The notes: a model not told the origin generated them from the letters alone. 64,000 nt of DNA from Ceratobasidium sp. AG-K (GCA_037039685.1 JAWNGF010000004.1:620001-684000); one strand, 5' to 3'; numbered from the stretch's first letter, positions 36,403-48,744 are shown. Made by a program: numbers and translations.

Positions 36403-39400
36403 AGCGAGTGACTGAAAACGACCGCGGGAGACGGCGGTAAGACGGCTGAAAGGGAGATGAACGAGGCCGGTTTTATCACGTCGCGACGAGGCTGAATTTA
36501 AGGAATTGTGAGCATCGGTGACCATACCTCCTCTCGAATCGAAGGACACCCCTGCGGGCCCGCGCTCTGCCTGGACCCTTTGCTTCGGATGGTCACTCAG
36601 AACTTTATCTTGCTTCCGGCATCACGTCCGATGTTGGTTCTGCGAGATCTACGCCCCAGACAACTCCTATTCCTTCTCCGGGCAGACGAACTTGCCATAG
36701 GGGGGCTTCGAAGGACCAGCGTCCAACGTACCGCGCATTGTGCTCCTATACGCGTCCCTATGTGCGCTCAATGTTTGGCACTCACGGCCCAAAGACTGAG
36801 GATGGCGGAACAGCCCAAATCAAGGTTGGCCGAGGTTCTGGTGCTGACAGCACCAGTAGACCGGCGGTTGGGCTCTGGACGTCGTCGTTATCGGACCCAC
36901 TCCCGAGGAAATCGACGTGAGGTCCGCTGACAGGTCGAGGTTAGACTCGTTTTAGCGCCTCAGGGATTTACCGGCAATCAAGCTCTCGTGACATGTGGCT
37001 CAGGTAGATCGGATCGGGATCCCCTCAACATCATCCAAGGCTCACCATCGTACCAGTCAACGACAGCTATGGCAGAAATATGTCATGTTTTCGGTATGCA
37101 TTTGAATCCCACTGGCGCCCAATTGGACTCCTAATTACATAACTTGAAACCCCTCACATAAACTTGCGTAAATACGGTCGCGTATATCTGACGCGCCAAC
37201 GCCACGTCTCATTCCAGACGAATTTAGGAATAACCTGGATAAATGCAGGAACGAAGTGGAAATTAACACGCCTTCCGAACTAACCTCAAAAGCCCAAACT
37301 GAATTCAAGGTGTTCTAAACACTAATCGCCGGGCATGCTCACTTGATTGATTGAGCCGTGTTGAACAACCGAACAACAAGATTGAGACTTGGGAGTCATT
37401 GACCTAATTCTGGCACATGGAACGCGGGCATCCATCCCCGCTGGCAGCGGGCGAAGCGTGCTCTGAGGCGGCCAGCGACGTCTCGAGCGCGTCAGTAGTT
37501 TTGGATGTTACGTCCATACACTGCCGATTACTACGGTCGTAGTTTCGAGCCTCGAGGTCAAGTTCCAGACCACTCATCAACGTGCCTTTACAACCATTCA
37601 AACATAATAAAAGTGCAGAGTCCCCACGTTACGACCAAGTCCGGATCGAACACTAGTGGTAAAGTGCAACGACCTACGGGAAAGCGGCCTCGCCGTAATG
37701 CCCTATGCTCAAAAAGAGAAAGTCTGGCCAAGATATTCTATACCTAGCAGTGTATAGTCCATCGGTGTGTTGATTAAAATGTCGATCGATAAGGTGGACG
37801 TGATGCCAGGTGCGCGCACATCGAGTGAATACCGGTTTCACTGCAAACCCCACGTTTTGCTGAGCAGGATTGTAAGTTTTGTTACTTTTACCGCCAAGCA
37901 TGAAGTCATTCATTTGTCCCTGCCGCAAAAAGGCAAAAATGTTATTTTCCCAGGCGGTTCGTTTCAGCCGCATCTCGACCACTCTCGCAATCCGTCAATT
38001 CTAGTGTTAGGCGACTTTATTATGTACGGATAATTAATTGTTATATCACATCTAGGCTAATGGATGACTCGGGGAGCAATATGGTCGTGATCGCTGGGTT
38101 CGCTCGCAGCCTAGAAGGACGCAAAGTCAACTGTCGATCATCGTTAGCGACTTCGAACATCTGATTGTTTATTGAAACGGGTTGCTAAGCGCGAGAAGGC
38201 ACCACCCGGAAGTTATTAACTTTTCGGAAATATTGGAACCGAGGGCCGGCCGGCTGTATGCGTCGGGCCAATCAGATCCCATCAACTCGACGGCCAACCC
38301 CACTTCCGATCCTGTGTCCCTGACTGCAGCTCACAGACACCACTCCTGCGTACCTGGCGTGAAAGATGACATAATTAATATATACCCACAAACTGCCCTT
38401 GTCCCTTGGCTGGAAAAGATATAGAGTGGCTGCCGAATCCTCCGCCTCGAACGTGTTACGCCATCGGAGTTATGAGTATATGACAAAGGTACACTTCGAC
38501 GATTCACTCCACTTGTAGATGCTGTGGGCCCAGGACCAAGGTTGTCGCATATATTTACGGTCAGGACAGCTATGCGACATTTGCCGCGTTGGCCATATAA
38601 ACCGTAAACGGAATATCGAGTGACCATAATGTGAGACGTTGTAGTTTGCGCGTACGCAAAGCCCAACCCCCGACACGAAGTGAAGTGCTAAAGCTAATTA
38701 CTTGCAGCTGACTTTTAACGCGGAAAAAGATTATGATTATTAGTGTTGGTTCATGAGTATATATAATGTAAACAGCGTCATCTTTTATGTTTAGATCGCA
38801 GTGGGGCTGAGTGGTTCTCATGCAGCCTGATGTTCGTAAATGCACTTTAACCACGCTCTGGAAGGCTAAATTAATTTAGGTACCTATTGAGCGATCACCA
38901 AAATTCTTCTAGCATAATGTCAAGATTATTGCGTGGTGCCAAGTCTGAGAGCACCACCATTTATAGGCGGGTACACTGCTGCGAGTACACAATGCCGCAG
39001 GGCCGCAGAAAAATACCGTCCGCAGCAATTTCATTGCCGGATGTTGAGTGTCGCTTCGATCGCCACAACGTGTTTCTCATCCGGAGTAACGTACAAGCGC
39101 TAACCAAAACAATTGCCTTAGAAAAATGCCATCACAGCTGATATATCAATCTTATCCCATGAGCGAGTTATTCTGATACTCGTCTCCGAGGTTGTCCGCG
39201 CGTAATGACATCTGCGCTCCTGTGGTGGTGTGCATTGCGTCATCCCGGTGAACCTTTTCAATGGGCCAAGACAAAAAAAATCATTCCACGTTCCTGCTGC
39301 GCAGCCCCGCAACCCCTCTTTCGAATAGACAGCCTTGGTCGAAAATCTTCGAGATTCATAAGATCTATACGAAATGCGCGTAGTTCCGAGGATATTTTAT

Positions 39401-39583
39401 CTCTGCTTATCCGATAATGGTATGTCGGTAGTTCTGACATGCTTTGTCTAAGCGCGAGGCAGTGGTGCGTTATCCAAGTTTTCTCGGCATCTGCAGCCTG
39501 AAGCACGCCTTGATCTCCCATAAAAGTCCGGTGTCGGAGGCGTGGTGGGAGCTACGCCCTCCCATTAACATCCACTCGGTACG
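36403..39583. other. 3.2-kb gene-poor region
   Basis: Open frames at 36508-36930 overlap each other in different frames, and none shows a known motif or a consistent exon chain. The first few hundred bases are probably the RGS gene promoter. The stretch 37.1-39.5 kb has many stop codons in all frames and no recognised repeat or RNA gene. Confidence 0.45.
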
Positions 39584-41889
39584 ATGTCCTCTGGACCACC
39601 CAATAGTGCCCAATCTGGGCTGACAAGCAACGATCTGGTGTTCTACATTGACATGGGCCTGCTCGGCTTCCTTGGTGTGGTCACCCTGGTGTACCTTCCA
39701 CGCACCATAGCTCGGTATTATCATAGGTCGGGCTGGACCGAGGGCTGGATGCTCTTTCGAGGCAACCCGAATCGCCAATACCCGCATCGCGCCAAGGCGT
39801 ACAAGTCTGAAATCTCGGTTCGCGACCAGGATGTGCTTCCTTCCAGCTCGACGCATCATTATCCACCCAGCCATTCCGATGTAACAAACCTATCAGCTCC
39901 TGCGCCTTCTTCCATGACACACGTTGGACCATCCTCGACTAGAGCGCATCTTGTAACTTCAGATGTTGAAAAACATTCTGGCTCTCCGCCGGTACACGTG
40001 TCTAGTCTCCGTGCCTTTGTTCCTACTATCACCAACGCGTTTGATTATCACATCGCCGGCTACACTATTCGGCAGATTACTCTCCTATTGGCTTATCTCG
40101 CACTGATGTGTATCGGATTGTTTTATCAATCTGACCCAAGGAGCAATACCAACCGTGCAGGGTTCCTTGTAATGTCCCAAATGCCCTTCGCTTTTGCACT
40201 TGGAACGAAAAACAGTGTAGTTACCGCGCTCACTGGAATTAGTTATGAACGGGTACGCAAACACGGAGCACCCCGGGTGCACATCACTGACCTTCTTACT
40301 ATTTTCAGCTTAACTTCGTCCATCGATGGGTAGGCAAGTTGATGTTCATAGCGTCACTATTCCACTTTGTTGGAAAGCGTAAGCGATGATGTGGGTATTA
40401 TTATACGATTGTTAATGCAGGCTCCTCATAGTCGTGACATTCACGAAAATGGGAATCATTTCTACTGCCGGTGAGTAATCGCCTCTATAGGCGCATACAT
40501 GGTACTGACAGCTGTCACAGTGAAGAGAAATGCCTGGGGCGTCTTCACGTTTTCCGCACTTTGCTTGCTTGCCGTCGGATCCCACCGTTGGTTCCGTGCT
40601 AGAATCTACAGTGTATTTGTTCACTCACATATAGTCGGGTTATTCGCCCTTATGATTGGGGTTAGCGAGTTTTGCATTCACAAGCGTTGTTACTTGCTGA
40701 CATTAAATTTCTAGATATGGAAGCATCAACCAGAAGTAGCTCCTCCATACGTAGCTGCTTGCATTGTACTATACGCCGCCGACCAAGCTGCACGGTTGGC
40801 TAAGACCAGGTTGCGCAAGGCAATTTTGACACCGGTTCCAGAGCTTGATTCCACCCATGTATTTGTTCCGCACCTCGACGAAGGCTGGGTCGCCGGTCAA
40901 CACGTCCGAGTCTGTGTGCTTTCGTTTGGCGTGGGGCTCTTCGGGTGGGCAGAATACCATCCTTTTACTGTGAGTTTCTTGATCGGAACCCCTACCTTTC
41001 ATCCGTGCTCAGAAGATTTGCGCAGATTGCCAACTCAGGCGGTGACCGACCCGAGGGGCTAACGCTCGTATGCAAGCGCGCAGGGGACTGGACGTCTGCC
41101 TTGTACCGAATGACAAGCAACAGATCAAACTCGGAGGAGTATCGTAGTGCCTATGTCCTAATTGAGGGACCTTATGGTAAGTTGGAGCACTTTGAAACGT
41201 TCTGGCTGCAATTGAGCGTTCCTCTATAGGCGGGACAGGAAACAGTCTATTTTCTAGTTTCAGTGGGGTCATGCTTGTCCTAGGGGGTAGCGGGATCACG
41301 TTTGGCACCTCGGTCCTCGAGGACATTGTTACCAAAAAGTTGAACGGAACCGCTCGGGCGCTGCGTGTTAACTTTGTTTGGGCCGTGCAACATCCTTGTA
41401 AGTATGACTTGAGTGGCTATCAAATTCTGACGTCCGGAATCAACTGACACACGTCCGGCTTTGCAGCCGCGGCCGACCCATATTTGTCTACATTTGTTGA
41501 AATCGTTCAACGTGCCGCAGAAATAACTGACCTGCATATTACCCTTTCCATCTTCTATACTCGCGGAGTGGACAATGCCTACAGCCTACGCACACGTTTG
41601 CCGCCGAATGTTCAAATTCGGAGTGGGCGCCCAAATCTCAAAAATGAGCTTGACGACACTTTGGAAAAGACCGAGTATGCGATCAAAACCACCCAGTGTT
41701 CTAAGAATGGTGTCATCATAGCGGGCTGCGGACCGGATCAACTCATTTCAAGCGTATATGCGGTGAAAGCGAGCACTTCGACCGAACTTCAACGGGCAGT
41801 TGGGGGCTTGGAATTACACACTGAGTAAGTGTCTGTGCTGCTCAATTTGGCTGATCTTTGACGAAATGGATAGAACCTTTGGCTGGTGA
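39584..41889 (+). CDS. Ferric/cupric reductase, NADPH-oxidase-like flavocytochrome
   Basis: This plasma-membrane metalloreductase moves electrons from NADPH through FAD and heme to extracellular ferric or cupric ions. The N-terminal membrane segment YIDMGLLGFLGVVTLVYLP is followed by a cytosolic stretch. The ferric-reductase transmembrane block contains heme-ligand-type histidines (LNFVHRWVGKLMFIASLFHF; FVHSHIVGLFALM). The FAD motif EYHPFTIA is formed across intron 40970-41029. The NADPH motifs are LVLGGSGITFG and IAGCGPDQL. The last exon adds ETFGW and stops at 41889. At least six introns are needed. No secreted signal peptide is evident. A neighbouring ferroxidase/permease pair is not present. 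Confidence 0.88.
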
Positions 41890-42256
41890 GGGTAAACAAG
41901 GAGTCGATCTGAGGCCAGATTCCAGAGTTTGGCTATATATTAATGGGCCTAAGTATAGGTATTTGACACCGGGTCATTTTCCGCCTTTGAATGACAAAGA
42001 CACTGTATTATAATCACAATATCAGTTTTTCGCTCTGCCAACTAGGAATGACCTTGTAGAGGTAGACATGAATATTTGTTACGAATCAAAATCAAGCTTG
42101 AATGTTAGGAACCAAGGCGAAGTCTGAGCTCCCGACTAATGGAAGTACTTTGGACGGCACGAGGTTTGACGAAGCTAACACATATCATACTGCTTGATAG
42201 CCAATCAGCCTCTTTCAAAGTAAGGGTTGTGCTCTATCATTTCCATCCATGATGGA

Positions 42257-42640
42257 TCACCTCGCAAACTGCACATTCAGAGCCCTAGAGTTGGGGTAGA
42301 GATTAAAGACTATGATTATCCAGCATACCTTGTCGTGATATGACAACCGAGCTTAGTGTGAATTTCGTGCGTAAGGGGATCTACGAGCTCTTTCGCGCCC
42401 TTGAATCTTGGCCATTCCTTTGCATCGTTTACAATCGTCTCCGGGTGCCCCATGCGCAGGACATTTGTTGGCTGGCCACCTCCAAGAGCGTCCAGAATCA
42501 TGCCCAAATGAATCATTTGCGGATATTTATACAAAGTAACAGTTCGGGTCTTAGCATCCGGTCCATGGCTTAGTATCTGTTGCATCATTGGTTCCAACAT
42601 CCGCAAGGACAAACAATGACCAATCAACAATCACATCAAT
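42257..42640 (-). pseudogene. Deleted copy of the HD-domain hydrolase gene
   Basis: Only the 3' exons survive (HLGMILDALGGG ... EIHTKLGCHITTR, then an intron and NVQFAR before a TGA at 42257). Immediately upstream, at about 42515, the sequence switches to what is the 5' flank of the intact copies (LSLRMLEPMMQQ in translation). About 700 bp of coding sequence, including all HD metal ligands, has been removed. The last stop is also earlier than in the intact copies. Confidence 0.8.
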
Positions 42641-43593
42641 ATGGAGTAGACTCTACAAAACCCCCGAAATCTCGTTCGGCTCGTAAGGTGTTGGGATTTG
42701 GTGCAGGTGCTTGTTGGTCTCCCAAGTGCTCGTGAGGTCTCGTGAGCCCTCGCGAGATAAACGCGCATTTTGCTCATGATTGCTCGCGACTCCCCTGAGT
42801 GCTTAGGAGCCGCCACGAGCCCGACGAGCAGCTCCCGTCGATCCCGAGATCGCACGAGATTCTCGGGTTTTGCTGACGGAGGCGATATATATGAATCACT
42901 TATATGGGACATAGATGGATGTGCGGAAATTTAATTACAAGACGCACTCTGTCCGTATGAGCCCCGTGATCTTGGGAGACTGACTCACCCAGTGATCGAA
43001 GGCACCAGCTGAGCTTGTATCAGGTCGCAAGCGGATACTATTCCGCCTGGTAATCTACAACTAATACTCGGAGCACCTCTATCCGTTTATATTCATAAAC
43101 TTTGCTGCTAAAACATATCTATCTAACGCATACGTTGAGGTGTTTCCTTGATTGGACCCGGTCCAAGACGAGTTATCCGCACAGAAAACCTAGGTGGCCG
43201 CTTCGATCATTTAGTTGCGAATCCAAACCCTCTCTATAACAGAGCAAATAAAACTGCTGGTCAGTGACGGCACCTACCGGGCGATTTCCAAGCCTTGTGC
43301 AGCTGTTCAGGATACAGAACTTATGGTGATAGCGCAGGAGTTTTCAATACCCCGAGTCATTTTTCGGCCCTTATAGGACGAAGATACTGTATCATCATTA
43401 CATTGTCGATCTCAGATTTTGCTTCGCTAGCTTGCGACAGCGTTGTAAGCACATATTCAGCTGTTTGTCTTACAAACTTGAACTCCTTGGAAGAGGCATA
43501 ATAGAATCCCTCGACTAATGCAGAGTATTTTAGACACCGCGGACGTGGCAAATCTAATTAACATTCCTCATGTCAATCGATAATCAGTTGGTT

Positions 43594-44587
43594 TCAAAAA
43601 GAGTATTGTTTTTCATCATTTCCATCAATGGGTATGCTCGCAAACTGCACATTCAGAGTTCTAGAGTTAAGTTCAAACCCGAGGATTTTACTGGGAAACA
43701 TACCCAGTAGTGATATGACAACCGGGCTTTGTGTGGATTTCGCGGGTAAGAGGCTCTACAAGCTCCACTGCTCCCTTTGACCTTGGCCATTCTTTCGCAC
43801 CGTTTGCGATCGTCTCTGGATGCCACATACGTAGGATATCTGTTGGTGGACCACCTCCAATAGCGTCAAGCATTATGCCCAAGTGGGTCACTTGCGCGCA
43901 GAGATTGATCCTGCCTGGTTGCATAGTATCGGTGTGAAGAGCGATTGATTCGACAACCTAAGACAGGCGTTAAATATGTGAAATCACTGCGGTACACCAG
44001 TGAGCTTACCTCCCCTATTTGGTACTTGGATAGTGCTATCTCTGGAGTTGCGCGACAGCTCGGTGAAGCTCCCCACAGCTTGGTGGCGGAAGTGACTTGG
44101 GGTTGAGGATATGACAAGTACTCATGAGCAAGTATCCCTCCCTGGATCTCGAAACTGAGTTGACTGGCTAGATCGTCCTGCACGTCTGGCACCAGCGTGA
44201 CATCATGAAGCATTGCTGCGAGCCAAATGTTCTCTTCTAGACCCGCTGTTTTAGCGCTAGCTACTGTTTCTGCAGGAAAGAGGGCTTGTGTCAGGCTGTC
44301 AGAAGAGCACCTGCATGGCTAAATTCAAGAGGCCACTCACCTAGCTCTGGATCAAGCAATGCAGAAGCATAGAAAAAGCCCCGTCTCGAGTGGTTGTACA
44401 GTCCTGGCGTCAGCACGTCTTTGGTCCAACGTGCTACAGCCTCTGCCCACGGCGTATCCGGAACCTTGATGTCCAGGATGCTGATTGGTCGCGTGCGGCT
44501 GTTCGTGGGAAGTTGAGCAAGTAGATCGTTGAGTGAGCGCTCGACAGACGAGTCTACGAATTCACGCTGAAGCTGGGAGACTGTCAT
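43594..44587 (-). CDS. HD-domain metal-dependent hydrolase (cyanamide-hydratase-like), copy A
   Basis: This is a small HD-superfamily enzyme. Exon 1 (MTVSQLQREFVDSSVERS...) carries the first His ligand in GLYNHSRRGFFYASALL. Exon 2 has the defining LAAMLHDVTLV and the later His in ILAHEYLSYPQ. Exon 3 has the Asp in ALHTDTMQPGRINLCAQVTH and then LDAIGGG. A last small exon gives NVQFASIPIDGNDEKQYSF and the stop at 43594. Fungal relatives of this layout include cyanamide hydratase, but the substrate here is not shown by sequence. Introns are GT-AG and all frames join. It is the middle unit of the tandem array. Confidence 0.82.
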
Positions 44588-45072
44588 GCTGTTAAGAATA
44601 GGAGTGTCAAAGAGATACGACTCGATTTGCTGGCCATCGACCAACTCAGGGTGATATTTATGTAAAATACAAATTTGGGTCCTATTGTACAGCCCATGGA
44701 TTGGCACCTGCTGCATCATCGGTTCGAATATCCGTAGAGATAAGTTATGGCCGATCAACAGTCATATCAGTGGGAAGCATAGCCGAAGCGCGCGAATCCC
44801 CCATACCAGGTTAGATGAATGCACGGAAATCTGACGCGCTTCGCCGCTATGAGCCCCGTGATCCTGGAAGATCGACCCGCCTCGGATCGAATGCACCAAC
44901 TGAGCTTGTATCGGGTTGTGAGTGGACACTGTTCTACGCGGTAATCCATAATTAGCACTTGGATTGCACTTATTCATAATTACTGCTACTGACATGCAGC
45001 TGTCCAACGCATACATCGAGCCGTTTCCTTGATTGGGCCCGATCCTGGGGCCAGTTATCTGCACAGAAGGTA

Positions 45073-45165
45073 TAGGTGGCCACGTTGATTACCCAGGCCA
45101 ATCCAGCTTTGACAATGTGGGAACCGTTTTTAGGATTGATTTTATCCACAGTACGGCTCGTGTGG
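45073..45165 (-). pseudogene. Relic of an M28 aminopeptidase last exon
   Basis: The minus strand reads RTVDKINPKNGSHIVKAGLAWVINVA. This matches the last exon of the M28 gene at 47197 (DTVDKLNFDKAADFVKAGLAW). Nothing of the remaining M28 gene lies next to it. It marks the duplication breakpoint between units 2 and 3 of the array. Confidence 0.8.
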
Positions 45166-45443
45166 AGCGTATTTGTGGCGATAGTGCGTTCAGTACTGGA
45201 ATATTTTTGGCGCTGTATGATGAAGATAGACTGAGCATTATATTTGCGATACCGGATTTTAGCTTCGCCAGCCAACAGCAATGTTGTACGCATAAACACA
45301 ACTATTTATTATGAATCAAAGTTAGACCACTTGGGAGGGACACAACAAAGACCGTTGGCTAATACGAGGCATTTAGGGGTCGTGGAGATCATGTATCCCT
45401 CATGTCAACAGGCAATCAGCTAGTTTCAAAATAAGGGTTGTTC

Positions 45444-46417
45444 TTAACTGTTTCCATCAATGGGAACGCTCGCAAACTGTACGTTCGCGGTTCTGGAGTG
45501 AGGAATGGGGTCAAAAACTGTTCGTAAACAACATACCTTGTTGTGATATGACAACCGGGCTTAGTGTGGATTTCGCGCGTGAGAGGCTCTACGAGCTCCG
45601 CTGCTCCCTTTGACCTTGGCCATTCTTTTGCACCGTTTACGATCGTCTCCGGGTGCCACATGCGTAGGATATCTGTTGGTGGACCACCTCCAATAGCATC
45701 AAGGGTGATGCCCAAGTGGGTCACTTGCGCGCAGAGATTGATCCTGCCTGGCTGCATGGCATCAGTATGAAGGGCGATTGATTCGACAATCTGAAACAAA
45801 TATTCAATATGTGAACTAAATGCTCTATGTGAATTGACTTACTTCTCCTATCTGGTACTTGGAGAGAGCCTTCTCTGGCGTTACCCGGAAATTTGAAGAG
45901 GTTCCCCACAGCTTGGTAGCAGAAGTGACTTGGGGTTGAGGATATGATAAGTATTCGTGGGCAAGTATCCCTCCCTGAAGCTCAAAGCTAAGTTGACTAG
46001 CTAGATCGTCCTGTACGGCTGGCACCAGCGTAACATCGTGGAGCATTGCCGCGAGCCACATATTCTCCTCTAATCCGGATTTTTTCGCGTTGGCCACTGT
46101 TTCTGCGGGGAACAAGGCTTGCATTGGATTGTCAGATGCTCGCTTGCATGGTCGGACGCTAGAAACCTACATAGCTCCAGGTCAAGCAGGGCAGAAGCGT
46201 AGAAGAAACTCCGTCTCGAGTGGTTGTACAGTCCTGGCGTCAGCACGTCTTTGGTCCAACGTGCTACAGCCTCTGCCCACGGCGTATCCGGAACCTTGAT
46301 GTCCAGGATGCTGATTGGTCGCGTGCGGCTGTTCGTGGGAAGTTGAGCAAGTAGATCGTTGAGTGAGCGCTCGACAGACGAGTCGATGAATTCACGCTGA
46401 AGCTGGGAAACGGCCAT
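45444..46417 (-). CDS. HD-domain metal-dependent hydrolase (cyanamide-hydratase-like), copy B
   Basis: This is a close paralog of copy A with the same exon plan. It has GLYNHSRRSFFYASALL, LAAMLHDVTLV, GGILAHEYLSYP and ALHTDAMQPG, and ends with the small exon NVQFASVPIDGNS at 45444. Exon 1 shares a ~173-bp stretch that is letter-for-letter identical to copy A. At the first splice junction the exon-final base is T (GAGCTAT|GTAGGT) where copy A has G. With the equivalent acceptor the joined codon would be TAA. Using the AG six bases downstream (CAGAAACAG|TGG) restores the frame with loss of two codons. The gene may therefore be functional only with that shifted acceptor. Confidence 0.75.
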
Positions 46418-47196
46418 GTTATCGAGGTAGGGTAATAGTATCAAAAGAGGCGTAGCAAGATGCTTTGGCGATTAACTGACATGGGCGGTATTTATACAAA
46501 ATTATGCGTTTGGATACGTTTTCCAGTTGTGGAAAATATTACATCACTGACTCTGAAAATCTGAAGGGTGAGCCATAGCCTATCGTCAATCGGATCAAGG
46601 CGGAGTAGAGGCGATGTACGGAACTCTAACGCGCTTTGTTAGAGTGGATGCTGTGATCCCGGAAGTCTGACCCGCCCAGGGATCGAACATATCGGGCCGA
46701 GCTTGTACATCTGATTAAGAGCGGATGTCGGTCCCGCAAGGTACAACTTGGAGTATACCGTTACGCTGAATCCAAAGATGCTGTGGAGTCTAATTTTCTG
46801 CTTCGTGCCATTCAATCTGCATCAGGAGTGAAATACTACCGACACCCGGTAAAGCAACGAGGCAAATTATTTCAGGTGCATACATGGTGTTTCAGCAGCG
46901 GGGAATGATTTGGTGGGGAATCGTGCAAAAAATTGTTAGCCCAGTTACAAACCTGGTCTGGGATTGGCGTTGAAATGAGTCACTTCGTCAGTGCGGTACA
47001 TCCGGTGTGATACGTCTCGCGGATAAGTTGCAAACATCGATGCCGAGCTGAAAATAAGACTCCAAAGGTCTTACAGGAAGCATTGAAGCTTTTCATATAC
47101 ATGGTGCCCACTGCTAATATACATCTGCCCAACATATACATCGAGTTGTTGTCTTGGTTGGGCACGAACCAAGGACGAGCTATCCGCATAAAAAGC

Positions 47197-48744
47197 CTAG
47201 GCGGCCACCTCGACGACCCAGGCCAACCCAGCTTTGACAAAATCGGCTGCCTTGTCAAAGTTGAGCTTGTCAACGGTGTCTGTGGTCCTGTGACTGATAG
47301 CGGGTGAAGGTAAAGTTATTATATATTTCAGACGACCGGATGTGTTAGTGCTTACTAGTTGGGATTCAGGTTGGCGTCGTTAGGGCCATATGCGGCAATG
47401 CAAACGACGGGATAGCCTTGGTCGTAGAATGCGTAATGGTCGCTACAACCATACTGAACAGCAAGGATCAGGACTCGTTCTTGTAACAACAAGTGATAAG
47501 CTTACCCCGCAGCTGACACTACGCCTCTCAGCGGTAGGCACGTACGCCTTGACAACGTTGGTCATATGGGTGCTCATAGCAGTAACAGGATCGGACAGAA
47601 CGGTAATTGTGCTCGACTTGCCCGAATTGGTTGAAGTAGTGGGCTGGTAGCCTATTGATTTATCACTGGGAAGTCAGGCACAGTCCAATCAATACGTTTG
47701 GGTTGGACGTACCGATCATCTCAAAGTCAAGCATTCCGCGCACGGTCTTGCCAGCGGATTTGTAGGAAGCAGCAAGAGATTTGGCACCAAGTAGCCCACC
47801 TTCCTCTCCAGCGTAAGCGTGAGCCTCGATGGCATATGTACCCTGGTAGTTGTTCGCCTTGAGAATACGCATAATAGCCATGATGGCTGCGACACCAGAG
47901 GCATCTACGAAAACTATTGTATTAGTACATTCCAGAATTGGCACCCACAGGAACATACCATCATCGGCGCCTGGTGCTTTGGTCGAAGCAGTCTGGCTGG
48001 TTGAATCCAAATGGGCACCAAGAATGACGATACCAGCACTTGCGCTACCAGACTTGGCTTCGATGCGGGCGATGACGTTGGGTTGGTCGAAGGAGTTTTC
48101 GAACAACTTGACTTGAGAGCTTCCGAGCCAGCCAGCAAATTGGGACTGGATCCAGGTTGCCGAACCTTATAAGCAATAGTGGTTATCTCGACTTGATTGG
48201 GGCGCATATATTCAGCTTCGGACTTACTTCGGGCAACGGTGCTCCTGTAGTAGCGGGTTGCGTATGCAGTTGAAAGCTGGGTTACATACGACTTTAGCTC
48301 AGCCGCAGTGACTGCGGACAACATTGGTGTCAATTCGGGGTGAGCAGAGGGATTGGGTGTTGGGTAGGTAGGGGCGACGACAGCCCGAGCCTTTACGGAT
48401 GGCGCATGCGCGGCATCCGTGATATCGACGTATCCTGGTCCCCAGAGCTTACGCTCATAGCGCCCTTGCAACTCTTCGATTGCTTCATCGGAAATGGTTG
48501 ACGCAGTGAGGATCGAAATATTGGAGAGCGAGGCGCGAGCTACATTAAAAGAGTCGGCCGAGAGAGGGCGGGGGAGTGGAGGAGCGAAGCGCAAGCTTTC
48601 AATGGCCGCGATGGGGAGTCTCTCGATATGGTCGTTGGCAAACTGAATCGTACGGATAGACAAGTCGTCGAATGCTGATGAGGTGGCAGGAGCAGCAAGC
48701 GCACTAAATCCGGTAGCCAGCAGTAGTGAGGCAATAGCAAGCAT
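47197..48744 (-). CDS. Secreted M28 zinc aminopeptidase, paralog 3
   Basis: This is the third member of the family in the window. The signal peptide is MLAIASLLLATGFSALAAP, followed by propeptide FDDLSIRTIQFANDHIERLP and WGPGYVDITD. The catalytic motifs are GAHLDS, GADD + DASGVAAIMAIMRI, YAGEEGG, LSDPVTAMS and YGCSDHYAFYDQGYP. The last exon, after an intron whose acceptor is near 47286, gives YHRTTDTVDK and ends KAGLAWVVEVAA at 47197. This last exon is the part shared with the tandem HD units. The ATG at 48744 was chosen because it directly starts the signal peptide. Confidence 0.9.

Larger units (their letters stand above)
41945..47300. repeat. Three tandem duplication units of an HD-hydrolase locus
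   Basis: Unit 1 is about 41945-43310, unit 2 about 43320-45165, and unit 3 about 45170-47300. Matching landmarks recur in order in each. These are an AAGATACTGTAT-like 3' flank, the GTTTCAAA.TAAGGGTTG box, the HD gene (deleted in unit 1), a GAGCTTGTATCRGGT box, and a CGCATAC.T.GAG...TTTCCTTGATTGG box. The right-hand ends of units 2 and 3 carry, respectively, a relic of and the real last exon of the M28 gene. Confidence 0.75.

Noticed and set aside
36508..36930. Possible gene divergent from the RGS gene
   Set aside because: Two overlapping frames look equally plausible, neither has a motif, and I could not build an exon chain from them.
46980..47299. Minus-strand frame continuing into the M28 region, considered as a separate gene
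   Set aside because: It is the wrong-frame reading of the last M28 exon plus its intron. The correctly spliced exon ends at 47197.
41945..47300. Considered a transposon because of the repeated units
   Set aside because: No transposase or reverse transcriptase, no terminal inverted repeats, and the unit boundary falls inside a host exon. Tandem duplication explains it better.
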